Shown here piece by piece: positions 25,387 to 34,008 of a stretch of 64,000 nt of DNA. The stretch spans positions 124,001-188,000 of the forward strand of contig JAUJNH010000007.1 in assembly GCA_030448245.1 (NCBI GenBank), read 5' to 3'. Every line of letters begins with the position of its first letter. The first letter of the stretch is position 1. Under the pieces are notes generated by a model that saw only the letters and a list, made by a program, of their open reading frames with translations, made no database searches and was not told the origin of the DNA. Source of the stretch: Acidimicrobiales bacterium (GTDB lineage: Bacteria; Actinomycetota; Acidimicrobiia; Acidimicrobiales; JAUJNH01). The position numbers were made by a program, and so were the translations under genes.

Positions 25387-26127
25387 ATGGAAGACGACGC
25401 CACGCTGGTGACGGAGGCGGTGGGAGGCAACCTCGCCGCCTTCACCGCCATCTGCTCGCGGTACGAGGTGCAGGTCCACAACCTGGCCCTGGCCCTCCTG
25501 CGGGACCGCAAGGCGGCGTGGGAGGTGGTGAACGACACCTTCGCAGAGGCCAGCGAGCGGTTGGAGCGGCTCCAGGAGCCCTACCGGCTGGTGGTCTGGC
25601 TGCTGGCCATCACCCGCTTCCGGGCCAGCCTGGTCGCCGGCCCCACCGCCGGCCCCGACCGTCACCCCTTGCTCCCGGAGACCGACTTCGAACGGACCCA
25701 CCTGATCAGCCTGGTGTGGGAGGCGACCGCCGACCTCCTGCTGCGCGAGCGGGCCCTGATCGAGCTCACCCTCCGCCACGGGCTGGAAGGGGCCAACCTC
25801 GCCGACGCCCTCGGCGTCAGCCCGGCCGAGGCAGCCGACCTGCAGGCCCGCATGGCCGACCTCGAGAAGGGCCTCGCCGGCTACCTCATCATGCGGAAGG
25901 CGCACCGGCGCTGCGGTGACCTGCCGCTGGTGCTGCGGGGGTGGGACGGGCGCTTCACACCCGTCGTGGCCGACGGGATCGCCGCCCACGTCTCGGCGTG
26001 CCGGGTGTGCGAGGAGGATCGCCACGCGCTGCCGTCGCCCTTCAGCCTGTACGCGTCGGCGTTGCCAGCCCCCCTCCCGGGCGACGACGCCTTCGAGCGC
26101 CGAGAAGTCGACCAGGTGACGCCCTGA
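25387..26127 (+). CDS. Sigma-70-like protein with C-terminal HxxxCxxC zinc motif
   Basis: A 246-residue protein. The first ~90 residues look like sigma region 2 (NLAAFTAICSRYEVQVHNLALALLRD, WEVVNDTFAEA, VVWLLAITRFRASL). Region 4 follows (LLLRERALIELTLRHGLEGANLADALGVSPAEAADL). The last ~60 residues carry AAHVSACRVCEED, an HxxxCxxC motif of the kind used by zinc anti-sigma domains. A sigma factor carrying its own zinc motif could be self-regulating. ATG at 25387 follows a leaderless-type promoter. Its TGA overlaps the ATG of the next gene. Confidence 0.75.
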   Translation: MEDDATLVTEAVGGNLAAFTAICSRYEVQVHNLALALLRDRKAAWEVVNDTFAEASERLERLQEPYRLVVWLLAITRFRASLVAGPTAGPDRHPLLPETDFERTHLISLVWEATADLLLRERALIELTLRHGLEGANLADALGVSPAEAADLQARMADLEKGLAGYLIMRKAHRRCGDLPLVLRGWDGRFTPVVADGIAAHVSACRVCEEDRHALPSPFSLYASALPAPLPGDDAFERREVDQVTP

Positions 26128-27209
26128 TGGCCGCACCCGCCAGGCCGAGCCCGCAGACCGAGTGGATGGACAACGGCTTCCCGCCGCGCTCGTTCCCGGT
26201 CGACACCACCCGCACCTCGGAGCCACCTCGGCCGGAGGCGCCCACCGTCGTCGGTCTGCCGCCCCCGCCACCGCCCCCGCCCGTCGCCCGCGGGCCACGC
26301 CGCCGGGGCCGGTGGTTCGCCCCGATCGCTGCGCTGATCGCCCTGCTCCTCCTCGCCGCCGGGCTGGCCCTCGCCACCCGGGGGGACGACGACGACGATC
26401 GGGTGGCGGCCGGCACCAGCTCCACCGCCGCCGACACCAGCGTTCTCGACCCCACGACGACCCTGGTCACCCCCAGCTCGCTGGAGCCGGTCGGTGCGAC
26501 CACGGCCGCCCCCGCTCCCAGCCCCGCCCCCAGCGCCGCGCCGGGAGTGCTCGAGACGGCCCAGACCACGCTGACGATCCCGAACGTCGACGCCACCGGG
26601 CCGCCGAGGTCGGCCCGTCTGACGCTTCGCAACCGCGGGACCGGCGAGCTGAGCTACACGACCCAGCCGAGCTCGGCGGCGCTGACGGCCAGCCCGGCCA
26701 GGGGAACCATCCCGGCCGGGGAGACCACCGACGTCACGGTCGCCCTGGACGGGTCGAACGCCACCACAGAGGGAGCGTTCAACGGCACCCTGAACGTCGG
26801 GGGCTCCGGCGGCACCAAGGTCGTGCAGGTCAGGTCCACCATCGGCCGGCCGCCCCGCATCATCGACAACGTGGGCGAGCCGTGCCCGGCGGGCCCCACC
26901 AGGTGCAGCAGGCAGATCAAGCTCGCCCCACCCACCCGCAACGACGCCAGCCCGTGCAACACCCCGTGGGCCTACGCGGTCACGATCACCGACCAGAGCC
27001 CGGTGCAGGCCCAGGCCGTGGCTCGCTTGGGCGCAGGCCGGGCCGACGCCGTGCTCGCGGCTGCGGCCCGCTCGGGCCCGCAGAAGGACATCTTCGTGTC
27101 GAGGCCGATGGCGCCGGTGCCGGCGGGGACCGAGCTGCGCTTCTCGATCGAGGCGGTGGACCAGCTCGGCTTTGGCGCCCGCTTGGCCGAGCAGGTGATC
27201 AGCTGCTGA
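26127..27209 (+). CDS. Single-pass membrane protein with extracytoplasmic Ig-like domain
   Basis: A 360-residue protein. The cytoplasmic part contains a run of prolines (PPPPPPPP near residue 48). One membrane helix lies at about residues 62-82, then an Asp-rich turn (DDDDD), then a Thr/Ser/Pro-rich spacer of about 60 residues. The C-terminal half looks like an Ig-like or choice-of-anchor beta-sandwich (RSARLTLRNRGTGELSY, GTIPAGETTDVTVALDG), with a few cysteines that may form disulfides. It overlaps the sigma-like gene by one base (TGATG), so it is probably the membrane output or sensor of that pair. The function is unknown. Confidence 0.7.
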   Translation: MAAPARPSPQTEWMDNGFPPRSFPVDTTRTSEPPRPEAPTVVGLPPPPPPPPVARGPRRRGRWFAPIAALIALLLLAAGLALATRGDDDDDRVAAGTSSTAADTSVLDPTTTLVTPSSLEPVGATTAAPAPSPAPSAAPGVLETAQTTLTIPNVDATGPPRSARLTLRNRGTGELSYTTQPSSAALTASPARGTIPAGETTDVTVALDGSNATTEGAFNGTLNVGGSGGTKVVQVRSTIGRPPRIIDNVGEPCPAGPTRCSRQIKLAPPTRNDASPCNTPWAYAVTITDQSPVQAQAVARLGAGRADAVLAAAARSGPQKDIFVSRPMAPVPAGTELRFSIEAVDQLGFGARLAEQVISC

Positions 27210-27213
27210 TCAC
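27195..27213. repeat. Perfect 19-bp palindrome at back-to-back stop codons
   Basis: GTGATCAGC and GCTGATCAC are perfect inverted copies around one central T. The TGA of the plus-strand gene (27207-27209) and the TCA of the minus-strand gene (27210-27212) are adjacent inside it. A symmetrical hairpin could act on both transcripts, but there is no U tract. Confidence 0.6.
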
Positions 27214-28664
27214 TGGAGGACGTCGACGAAGCGCTCCAGCTGCCGGAGGTTGCGGCACTCGAAGACACCGTCGCAGTGGTTGGCGTACTCGCCGACGATC
27301 GAGTCCCCCGTGTCCCAGTAGCTCTTCGGCTCCGGGTTCAGCCAGTACACGTGGCGGGCCTTGGCCCGGATCTCCTTCACGACCCACGAGCCGGCCGCGT
27401 GGTAGTTGTTCCGGGCGTCGCCGAGCAGGATGACCGTGGTCTTGGGGCCGATGTCGCTCCCCCACCGCTTCCAAAAGGTCTCAAAGGCGTGGCCGTAGTC
27501 GCTGTGGCCGTCGACCCAGATCACGTCGGCCTCGGTGTTCACCCGGTGGATGGCTGAGGCCACGTCGTCGACGCCGTCGAAGAAGCGGGTGACCTCGTCG
27601 ATCCCGTCGATGAAGACGAACGACCGGACCTTCGAGAACTGGCCGGCGATGGCGTGCACCAGCATCAGCGTGAAGCGGGCGAAGGCGGCGACCGACCCGG
27701 AGATGTCGGCGACCACGAAGATCTCCGGCTTGGTGGGGCGGGGGTAGCGGAACTTCGGCTCGGCCGGCACGCCGCCGTAGCTGAGCGAGTGGCGCACCGT
27801 GCTGCGGAAGTCGAGCGGGCCCTTCCGGCCGTGACGGCGCTTGCGGGCCAGGCGGACGGCGAGCTTGCGGGTGAGCGGGAAGAGCGCCTTGCGCAGCTGG
27901 GCCATCTCCTCCTTCGAGGCGTGCATGAAGTCGATGTCCTCGGGCAGCGGCTTGCGCAGCGTCTTGGCCATGGCCTGGGGGCCGCGGTCGGCCACGAGGC
28001 GGCGCCGGATCTCGGCCTCGATCTCCTTGCGCAACCGGTCCATGCGGCTCTCGAACTCGTCGAGGGCCAGCCGGCGCTCGAGGTCGGTGAGGCCGCCGTC
28101 GGCGTCGTCCTCGGCCTGCTCCAGGAGCCGCCGGAGCATCCCTTCGAGGTCGAGGTGGCGCAGCGTCCGGTAGAGGTAGTACGTGCCCCCCACCGGCCGG
28201 CCCGGCTCCATCCCGCTGAACCGGGTCACGGCCTGCTTGGCCAGCGCCTTGGTCACGGCGTCGTCGCCGTCGAGCATCGCCTTGTAGAGCATCTCGGCCA
28301 GCTCCTCGGCCGTGAGCCCCTCCAGGCTGCCGGCCCCCTCGGGCTGCCCGCCCTGCAGCTGCTGGAGCAGGCCGTCCAGATCGTCCTCCACCACCGGGCC
28401 CACGTCCCCCGGGTCGAGGCTGGCGTCACCGCCGAGCGCCGAGAAGTACACCTCGAAGACCGTCTCGAAGGGCCGCCAGTGCGAGTGGCTCTTCACCATC
28501 GTGGCCGCCAAGGCGTACTTGAGGGACTCGCGGTCGGCCAGGTCGACGACCCGCAGGGCCTCCATGGCATCGATGTGCTCGGTCAGCGACACGGGCAGGC
28601 CGGCGTTGCGCAGCTCGATGACGAACCCGTTGAGCACGTCGAGCAGGGAGCGGGTGGCGGCCAT
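27210..28664 (-). CDS. VWA domain-containing protein (CoxE-like)
   Basis: A 484-residue cytoplasmic protein. The C-terminal von Willebrand A domain has the metal-adhesion motif DISGS, and the rest of the site is present in the FVFIDGID and VILLGDARNN strands. The N-terminal half is charged and helical. CoxE-like VWA proteins work with MoxR-type AAA+ ATPases in metal-cofactor insertion or protein maturation. The MoxR gene lies 2 bp upstream, so they form a pair. No CO dehydrogenase or methanol dehydrogenase gene is nearby; the client is unknown. Confidence 0.85.
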   Translation of the reverse strand: MAATRSLLDVLNGFVIELRNAGLPVSLTEHIDAMEALRVVDLADRESLKYALAATMVKSHSHWRPFETVFEVYFSALGGDASLDPGDVGPVVEDDLDGLLQQLQGGQPEGAGSLEGLTAEELAEMLYKAMLDGDDAVTKALAKQAVTRFSGMEPGRPVGGTYYLYRTLRHLDLEGMLRRLLEQAEDDADGGLTDLERRLALDEFESRMDRLRKEIEAEIRRRLVADRGPQAMAKTLRKPLPEDIDFMHASKEEMAQLRKALFPLTRKLAVRLARKRRHGRKGPLDFRSTVRHSLSYGGVPAEPKFRYPRPTKPEIFVVADISGSVAAFARFTLMLVHAIAGQFSKVRSFVFIDGIDEVTRFFDGVDDVASAIHRVNTEADVIWVDGHSDYGHAFETFWKRWGSDIGPKTTVILLGDARNNYHAAGSWVVKEIRAKARHVYWLNPEPKSYWDTGDSIVGEYANHCDGVFECRNLRQLERFVDVLQ

Positions 28665-28666
28665 GG

Positions 28667-29560
28667 TCAGCGAGCCTTGAGCGGGTCGTTGACCGTCAGC
28701 TCCTTTGCCGCCCGCTGGATGTCGGACTGGTACTTGAGGAGGATGTTGAGGGTGCTCTTGGCCGTCTCGGCGTCGACGTCGTCGATGCCGAGGAGGAGGA
28801 GGGTGCGGGCCCAGTCGAGCGTCTCGGAGACCGACGGGTGCTTCTTCAGCTCGAGCTGGCGGATCGACCGGACGATGCGGACCACCTGGTCGGCCAGGTG
28901 CTCGGAGATGTCCGGCACCCGGGTGAGCACGATCTCCTTCTCGCGCTCCATCTGCGGGTAGTCGATGTGCAGGAACAGGCAGCGCCGCTTCAGCGCCTCT
29001 GACAGCTCACGCATGTTGTTCGAGGTGAGGAGCACGAGCGGGACCTGCTCGGCGGCCACCGTCCCCAGCTCGGGGATCGACACCTGGTAGTCGGACAGGA
29101 CCTCGAGGAGCAGCGCCTCGGTCTCGATCTCCAGGCGGTCGACCTCGTCGATCAGGAGCACCACCGGGTCGGTGGCCCGGATCGCCTCGAGCAGCGGCCG
29201 GCTCAGCAGGAAGCTCTCGGAGAAGATGTCCTCCTCGAGCTCGCTCCAGGTGGCCCCCTCGCCCTCGGCGTTGCGCTCGGCCTGGATCCGCAGCAGCTGC
29301 TTCTTGTAGTTCCACTCGTACAGCGCCTTTGACTCGTCGAGGCCCTCGTAGCACTGCAGCCGGATGAGGCGGGATCCGGTGACGGCGGCCACCGCCTTGG
29401 CCAGCTCGGTCTTGCCGGTCCCGGCCGGACCCTCGACCAGGATCGGCTTCTCCAGGCGGTCGGCCAGGTGGACGACGCCGCTGATGGCGTCGTCGGCCAG
29501 GTAGGAGACCGTCTTGAGGGCGTCCTTGACGTCGGCGGCTGACTCGAAGCGGGCGGCCAC
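28667..29560 (-). CDS. MoxR-family AAA+ ATPase
   Basis: A 297-residue ATPase with Walker A GPAGTGKT (near residue 45), Walker B VLLIDEVDRLE, and the sensor and arginine-finger region LTSNNMRELSEALKRRCLF. The length and motifs fit the MoxR branch, which acts as a chaperone with VWA partners. The partner VWA gene follows by 2 bp, and proA lies 3 bp upstream, so all three are probably cotranscribed from the proA promoter. Whether this has a metabolic meaning or is only placement is unclear. Confidence 0.88.
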   Translation of the reverse strand: MAARFESAADVKDALKTVSYLADDAISGVVHLADRLEKPILVEGPAGTGKTELAKAVAAVTGSRLIRLQCYEGLDESKALYEWNYKKQLLRIQAERNAEGEGATWSELEEDIFSESFLLSRPLLEAIRATDPVVLLIDEVDRLEIETEALLLEVLSDYQVSIPELGTVAAEQVPLVLLTSNNMRELSEALKRRCLFLHIDYPQMEREKEIVLTRVPDISEHLADQVVRIVRSIRQLELKKHPSVSETLDWARTLLLLGIDDVDAETAKSTLNILLKYQSDIQRAAKELTVNDPLKAR

Positions 29561-29563
29561 GGA

Positions 29564-30835
29564 TCAGCGGACGTGGCCGTCGCCGTCGACCAGGTACTTG
29601 GTCGTCGTCAGCTCGCGCACGCCCATCGGGCCGCGGGCGTGGAGCTTCTGGGTGCTGATGCCGATCTCGGCGCCGAAGCCGAACTCCTCGCCGTCGGTGA
29701 AGCGGGTCGAGGCGTTGACCACCACGGCGGCGGCGTCGACCTCGCGCTGGAAGCGGGCGGCGCTGGCTAGGTCGCGGGTGACGATGGCCTCGGTGTGGCC
29801 GGAGCCGAAGCGGGTGATGTGCTCGACGGCCTCGCCCAGCGAGCCGACCACCCTGGCCTTGAGCACCAGGTCGAGGTACTCCCGGCCCCACTCGGCGTAG
29901 TCGTCGATCTCGGCGGCGGGGGGCCCGAGGAGGGCCACCGCCTCGGCGTCGCCCCGCAGCTCGACGCCCTCGAGGGCGGCCGCGGCACGGGGCAGGAAGC
30001 TGCTGGCCACGTCGCGGTGGACGAGCAGCGCCTCGGTGGCGTTGCACACCCCGGGCCGCTGGGTCTTGCCGTTGACGAGGATGGCCAGGGCGGCGTCGAG
30101 GTCGGCGCTCGCGTCCACGTACACGTGGCAGTTGCCGTCGCCGTCGATGACGTAGGGCACGGTGGCGTGCTCGACGATCGCCTCGATCAGGGAGCGGCCG
30201 CCCCGGGGGACGAGGAGGTCGATCGAGCCGCGCAGGCGCATGAAGTCGACGGCGCCGGCCCGGCTGGTGTCCTCGACCAGGGCCACGCAGTCGACCGGGA
30301 GGCCCTCCTTCTCGACCGCGTCGCGGAGGGCGGCGGCGATGACCAGGTTCGACGAGATGGCGGCCGCCGAGCCGCGGAGGAAGGCGGCGTTGCCGGCCTT
30401 CAGGCACAGGGCGGCGGCGTCGCTGGTGACGTTGGGCCGGCTCTCGTAGATGACGGCCACGACGCCGAGCGGCACCCGCACCCGGCGCAGGCGCAGGCCG
30501 TTGGGCCGCACCCACCCGTCGACCACCTCGCCCACCGGGTCGGCCAGCCCTGCCACCTGGCGCAGCCCGCCGGCCATGCCCTCGATGCGGGCCGGGCTGA
30601 GCCGGAGGCGGTCGACCAGTGGGCCCGGCGTGCCCTGCCCCTCGGCCCGGGCCACGTCCTCGGCGTTGGCCGCCAGGATGGCGTCGGCCCGGTCGACGAG
30701 CAGGTCGGCCGCGGCGAGGAGGACCGCGTCCTTGGTGGCCGACGAGGCGGTGGCCAGCACCCGGCTGGCCGCCTTCACCCGCCGGCCGAGCTCGGCCAGC
30801 GAGGCTGCCGTCGGCGGCGCGGCGGGATCGGCCAT
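29564..30835 (-). CDS. proA: Glutamate-5-semialdehyde dehydrogenase (gamma-glutamyl phosphate reductase)
   Basis: A 423-residue ProA, second enzyme of proline synthesis. It reduces glutamyl phosphate to the semialdehyde with NADPH. Family segments include [30 protein letters not shown] and the catalytic-cysteine segment [16 protein letters not shown]. The ATG at 30835 has TAGGCT 6 nt upstream. proB, normally adjacent, lies 8.3 kb away on the same strand, with the TerC/PspA block between them. The MoxR and VWA genes follow immediately downstream. Confidence 0.93.
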   Translation of the reverse strand: MADPAAPPTAASLAELGRRVKAASRVLATASSATKDAVLLAAADLLVDRADAILAANAEDVARAEGQGTPGPLVDRLRLSPARIEGMAGGLRQVAGLADPVGEVVDGWVRPNGLRLRRVRVPLGVVAVIYESRPNVTSDAAALCLKAGNAAFLRGSAAAISSNLVIAAALRDAVEKEGLPVDCVALVEDTSRAGAVDFMRLRGSIDLLVPRGGRSLIEAIVEHATVPYVIDGDGNCHVYVDASADLDAALAILVNGKTQRPGVCNATEALLVHRDVASSFLPRAAAALEGVELRGDAEAVALLGPPAAEIDDYAEWGREYLDLVLKARVVGSLGEAVEHITRFGSGHTEAIVTRDLASAARFQREVDAAAVVVNASTRFTDGEEFGFGAEIGISTQKLHARGPMGVRELTTTKYLVDGDGHVR

Positions 30836-30841
30836 GGCCTC

Positions 30842-30847
30842 AGCCTA
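30842..30847 (-). promoter_or_regulatory. Leaderless-type -10 element for proA (TAGGCT)
   Basis: On the minus strand TAGGCT lies 6 nt before the proA ATG at 30835. It is a good TANNNT match at leaderless spacing. Confidence 0.55.
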
Positions 30848-30885
30848 CCGACGGGCGGTCCGTCAGCCGCCCGGTTGCCCGGCCG

Positions 30886-31302
30886 TCAGCTGCGGCCCGT
30901 GACCTTCTTCTTGAGGGCGCCCAGCCCGCTCCTTCCGCCCTCCTTGGCCTTCGCCGCGTATCTCTTGGCCCGCTGCAGCAGGAGCCGGGCCCACACGAAC
31001 TCGGTGGCGAGGAGGGCCAGACCGGCGATGAGCACGAGGATGCCGGGCCCGGGCAGGACGAACATGGCGATGCCGGCGACCACGATCGTGACCCCCACCA
31101 CCAGGACGATCATGCGGTAGGCCTGGCGGACGATGACGTTCGGGCTGCGCCCCAGCTCGTACCAGCGCCGGGCCCGGTCCTCAGCCCGCTCCTCGAGCGG
31201 GTCGTCCAGCCGCTCCAGGCGCGGGTGCCGGTGTGCGCCGCCGCCCTCCACGGACGACAGTCTGCCCCGGCTGGTGCGGCTCTGCGCGGTCGACTCGGTC
31301 AC
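30886..31302 (-). CDS. PGPGW-motif small membrane protein
   Basis: A 138-residue protein with an Arg-rich cytoplasmic N-terminus and two membrane helices. The second is introduced by LPGPGILVLIAGLALLATEFVWA, the PGPGW-family signature (the motif Trp is replaced by Ile here). A basic tail ends KKKVTGRS. Members are small actinobacterial inner-membrane proteins of unknown function. GTG at 31302 overlaps the terC stop by 4 bp, so the two genes are coupled and may work together. Confidence 0.75.
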   Translation of the reverse strand: MTESTAQSRTSRGRLSSVEGGGAHRHPRLERLDDPLEERAEDRARRWYELGRSPNVIVRQAYRMIVLVVGVTIVVAGIAMFVLPGPGILVLIAGLALLATEFVWARLLLQRAKRYAAKAKEGGRSGLGALKKKVTGRS

Positions 31303-32414
31303 CGGGGGGCTCGGTCCTCACCGTCGACCTCGGTCGGCTGCGCCAGGCCCTCCGAGGCCGCCGGTCCGCTCTCCCCGTCCCGGTCCCGGCGCCGCTCGGC
31401 CTCGCCCATCTCGTGGTCGACCGAGTCGTCGGTGTCGGCGTCGCGCTGGTCAGCCTTGAGCGACGCCACGATGGCCACCGTGAGCACGACGGCGATCACG
31501 ACCAGGGACAGCCAGGTCGGCGGGTGCAGCTCGAACGGCTTGCCGACGGCCAGCATCTTGAGGCCGACGTAGGCCAGGATCACGCCGAGCCCGAGGTTGA
31601 GGTACCGGAACTTCCCGGCCAGGCCGGACAGCAGGAAGAACAGCGAGCGCAGGCCGAGGATGGCAAAGGCGTTCGAGGAGAAGACGATGAACTGCTCGCG
31701 GCTGACGGCCAACACAGCCGGCACCGAGTCGACGGCGAACACCACGTCGGTGGTCTCGATCAGGATCAGGACGGCGAACAGGGGGGTGGCCACCCGCTTG
31801 CCGTCCTTCTTGGTGAACATCTTCTGGCCGTCGTACTCGTCGGTCGACGGGATCACCTTGCGCACGGCCCGGAGCGCGAGGTTCTGCGAGTAGTCGACCT
31901 CGTCGGTCTCGTCGTGGTGGGCGATCTTCCAGGCCGTGTACAGCAGGAAGACGCCGAACACGTACAGAACCCACTCGAAGCGCTCGATGAGGGCCACGCC
32001 CGCGAAGATGAAGACGGCACGAAGCACCAGGGCCCCGAAGATGCCCCAGAACAGCACCCGGAACTGGTACTGCTTCGGCACGCCGAAGAACGAGAAGATC
32101 ACGGCCCAGACGAAGACGTTGTCGATCGAGAGCGACTTCTCGATCAGGAAGCCTGAGATGTACTCGGTGGCCGCCAAACCGCCGTGCCAGCCGAACATCA
32201 GGCCCGTGAAGGCGACGCCGATCGAGATCCAGATGGCCGACTCGATCGCCGCCTCCTTGAAGCTGACGACGTGGGGCTTGCGGTGCACGATGAGCAGGTC
32301 GGCCACGACGAGCAGGGTGAGGAAGCCGAGGAGCGCGCCCCACTGCCAGGGGTGGACGTCGAAGGAGGCGAACCTCCCTCCGGCGTCGGCGGCGGCGGCG
32401 AGCATGGTGGGCAC
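31299..32414 (-). CDS. TerC/Alx family membrane protein
   Basis: A 371-residue multi-helix membrane protein with the TerC signatures FLIEKSLSIDNVFVW and ETTDVVFAVDSVPA. The latter carries the acidic residues implicated in metal binding. TerC/Alx proteins are involved in manganese efflux, metallation of secreted proteins and, in ter operons, tellurite resistance. The C-terminal ~55 residues are a charged soluble tail. The start is taken at ATG 32414. It is divergent from the TerB-AAA+ gene (145 bp between starts), and the shared region ends near this gene in GGAGACC, which recalls the 3' end of manganese riboswitches. Confidence 0.9.
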   Translation of the reverse strand: MPTMLAAAADAGGRFASFDVHPWQWGALLGFLTLLVVADLLIVHRKPHVVSFKEAAIESAIWISIGVAFTGLMFGWHGGLAATEYISGFLIEKSLSIDNVFVWAVIFSFFGVPKQYQFRVLFWGIFGALVLRAVFIFAGVALIERFEWVLYVFGVFLLYTAWKIAHHDETDEVDYSQNLALRAVRKVIPSTDEYDGQKMFTKKDGKRVATPLFAVLILIETTDVVFAVDSVPAVLAVSREQFIVFSSNAFAILGLRSLFFLLSGLAGKFRYLNLGLGVILAYVGLKMLAVGKPFELHPPTWLSLVVIAVVLTVAIVASLKADQRDADTDDSVDHEMGEAERRRDRDGESGPAASEGLAQPTEVDGEDRAPR

Positions 32415-32546
32415 GATGGGTCTCCGGGGGGCTGGTGCGCGGGTGGGGTGGACCTACCCCTGGCGGCGTGTCCGTGACCATGCTGGCCGCCGCGGCTCGA
32501 CTACGTCAACCGTGGCTTGACAGGGTGGCAGGCGACCGGCCGCCAT

Positions 32547-32552
32547 TAGCGT
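32547..32552 (+). promoter_or_regulatory. Leaderless-type -10 element (TAGCGT)
   Basis: TAGCGT lies 7 nt before the GTG at 32560. A perfect TTGACA lies further upstream at 32517-32522, but its 24-bp spacing to this hexamer is too long for a normal pair. Confidence 0.5.
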
Positions 32553-32559
32553 CTCGCCC

Positions 32560-34008
32560 GTGAGCTTCCTCGAGGGCGCCCTGCGCACCGTGCTCAGCGC
32601 CGGCCGCCCCGGGGCGCCCACGGGGCCGCTGGTCGAGCCGGTCGAGCGGTTCGTGGCCGAGGTGGCCGAGGTGCTCGTCGGCCTGGCCGGCACCGTCGCC
32701 GGCCGCCTGTCGGCCTCACCGGCCGAGCTCGAGCGGGATGTGGCGATCGAGGCGCTGAACATCGCCATGGCCATCGCCGACGCCGACGGGCGCCACAGCG
32801 ACACCGAGCTGGCCGCCCTGGGCCAGGCCTTTGGCGGCCGCTTCGGCTCGGCCGCCACCGTGGGCCTCGACGGCCGCAGCCGGTGGCTGGAGGAGCCGTC
32901 GACGCTGTTCGAGATCCTGGTCGGCCACGACGCCCGCGACGGCACCCGCACGGCGTGGCGCTACTACGAGCTGGCCATGCGCATCGCCCACACCACCGCC
33001 GGTCTCGACGCCGTCACGTCGGAGGCCGAGCTGGCGGCGATCGACCGGCTGCGCAGGACCCTCCTCGACACCATGCGCAGCGGCCCGCCCTCGCCCTCGG
33101 CCCGCCAGGCCTCGGGCGGCGGCCCCGCAGACCCGGCCGACGCGGCGGCGGGCACCCCACTGCCGGCGCCCGAGCAGCTGCCTCCGCCCCGGCCGCTGTC
33201 CGAGCTGCTGGCCGAGCTCGACGCCCTCATCGGCCTGGCCCCGGTGAAGGCCGAGATCCACCGGGTGGCCGACCTCCTCCGAGTCATGCAGCTGCGGCGG
33301 GAGCGGGGCCTGCCCACCACCGGTGGCAGCCGGCACCTGGTGTTCACCGGCAACCCTGGCACCGGGAAGACCACGGTGGCCCGGCTGGTGGCGCAGATCT
33401 ACCGCACCCTCGGCGTGGTCGAGGGGGGCCACCTGGTCGAGACCGACCGCAGCGGCCTGGTCGCCGGCTTCGTCGGGCAGACTGCGACGAAGGTGAAGGC
33501 CGTGGTCGACTCGGCTCTCGGCGGGGTGCTGCTCATCGACGAGGCCTACGCCCTGGTCCGGGGCACCGAGAGCGACTTCGGGCGCGAGGCCATCGACACG
33601 CTGGTGAAGATGGTCGAGGACCACCGCGACGACCTCGTCGTCATCCTCGCCGGCTACCCCGACGAGATGGCCCTGCTGGTGGCGGCCAACCCGGGGCTCA
33701 AGAGCCGCTTCCCGACCACCATCCACTTCCCGGACTACAGCACCGAGGAGCTGGTCGCCATCTTCGCGGTGATGTGCCGCTCCGCCTCCTACGAGCCGAC
33801 ACCCGCGGCCCTCGAGGTCGTGCGCCGACGCTTCGACGCCGACCCCCGCGGGCCCGGCTTCGGCAACGCCCGCGCCGCCCGGAACCTGTTCGAGGCGGCG
33901 CTGGCCCGCCACGCCAGCCGCATCGTCGACCTGACCGAGGCGGGGACGTCGGTCACCGACGAGCAGCTGAGCACCCTGGAGCCGGCCGACCTCGAGCCCA
34001 CGAGCTGA
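32560..34008 (+). CDS. TerB-like domain fused to CbbX/EccA-type AAA+ ATPase
   Basis: A 482-residue protein. The first ~170 residues resemble a TerB domain, with an acidic metal-binding-like helix pair (AMAIADADGRHSDTELAAL). A Pro/Ala linker leads to the AAA+ core (about 220-482), with Walker A TGNPGTGKTT, Walker B GGVLLIDEAYAL, and SRFPTTIHFPDY after sensor 1, as in CbbX and EccA. Such ATPases remodel protein complexes. It is the first gene of a five-gene plus-strand set ending in pspA, and its TGA overlaps the next ATG. Its client is unknown. Confidence 0.8.
   Translation: MSFLEGALRTVLSAGRPGAPTGPLVEPVERFVAEVAEVLVGLAGTVAGRLSASPAELERDVAIEALNIAMAIADADGRHSDTELAALGQAFGGRFGSAATVGLDGRSRWLEEPSTLFEILVGHDARDGTRTAWRYYELAMRIAHTTAGLDAVTSEAELAAIDRLRRTLLDTMRSGPPSPSARQASGGGPADPADAAAGTPLPAPEQLPPPRPLSELLAELDALIGLAPVKAEIHRVADLLRVMQLRRERGLPTTGGSRHLVFTGNPGTGKTTVARLVAQIYRTLGVVEGGHLVETDRSGLVAGFVGQTATKVKAVVDSALGGVLLIDEAYALVRGTESDFGREAIDTLVKMVEDHRDDLVVILAGYPDEMALLVAANPGLKSRFPTTIHFPDYSTEELVAIFAVMCRSASYEPTPAALEVVRRRFDADPRGPGFGNARAARNLFEAALARHASRIVDLTEAGTSVTDEQLSTLEPADLEPTS

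Noticed and set aside
26260-26300. Proline-coding repeat in the membrane protein as a possible regulatory repeat
   Set aside because: It encodes a simple cytoplasmic polyproline run, common in actinobacterial membrane proteins, and is not a tandem repeat with a fixed unit.
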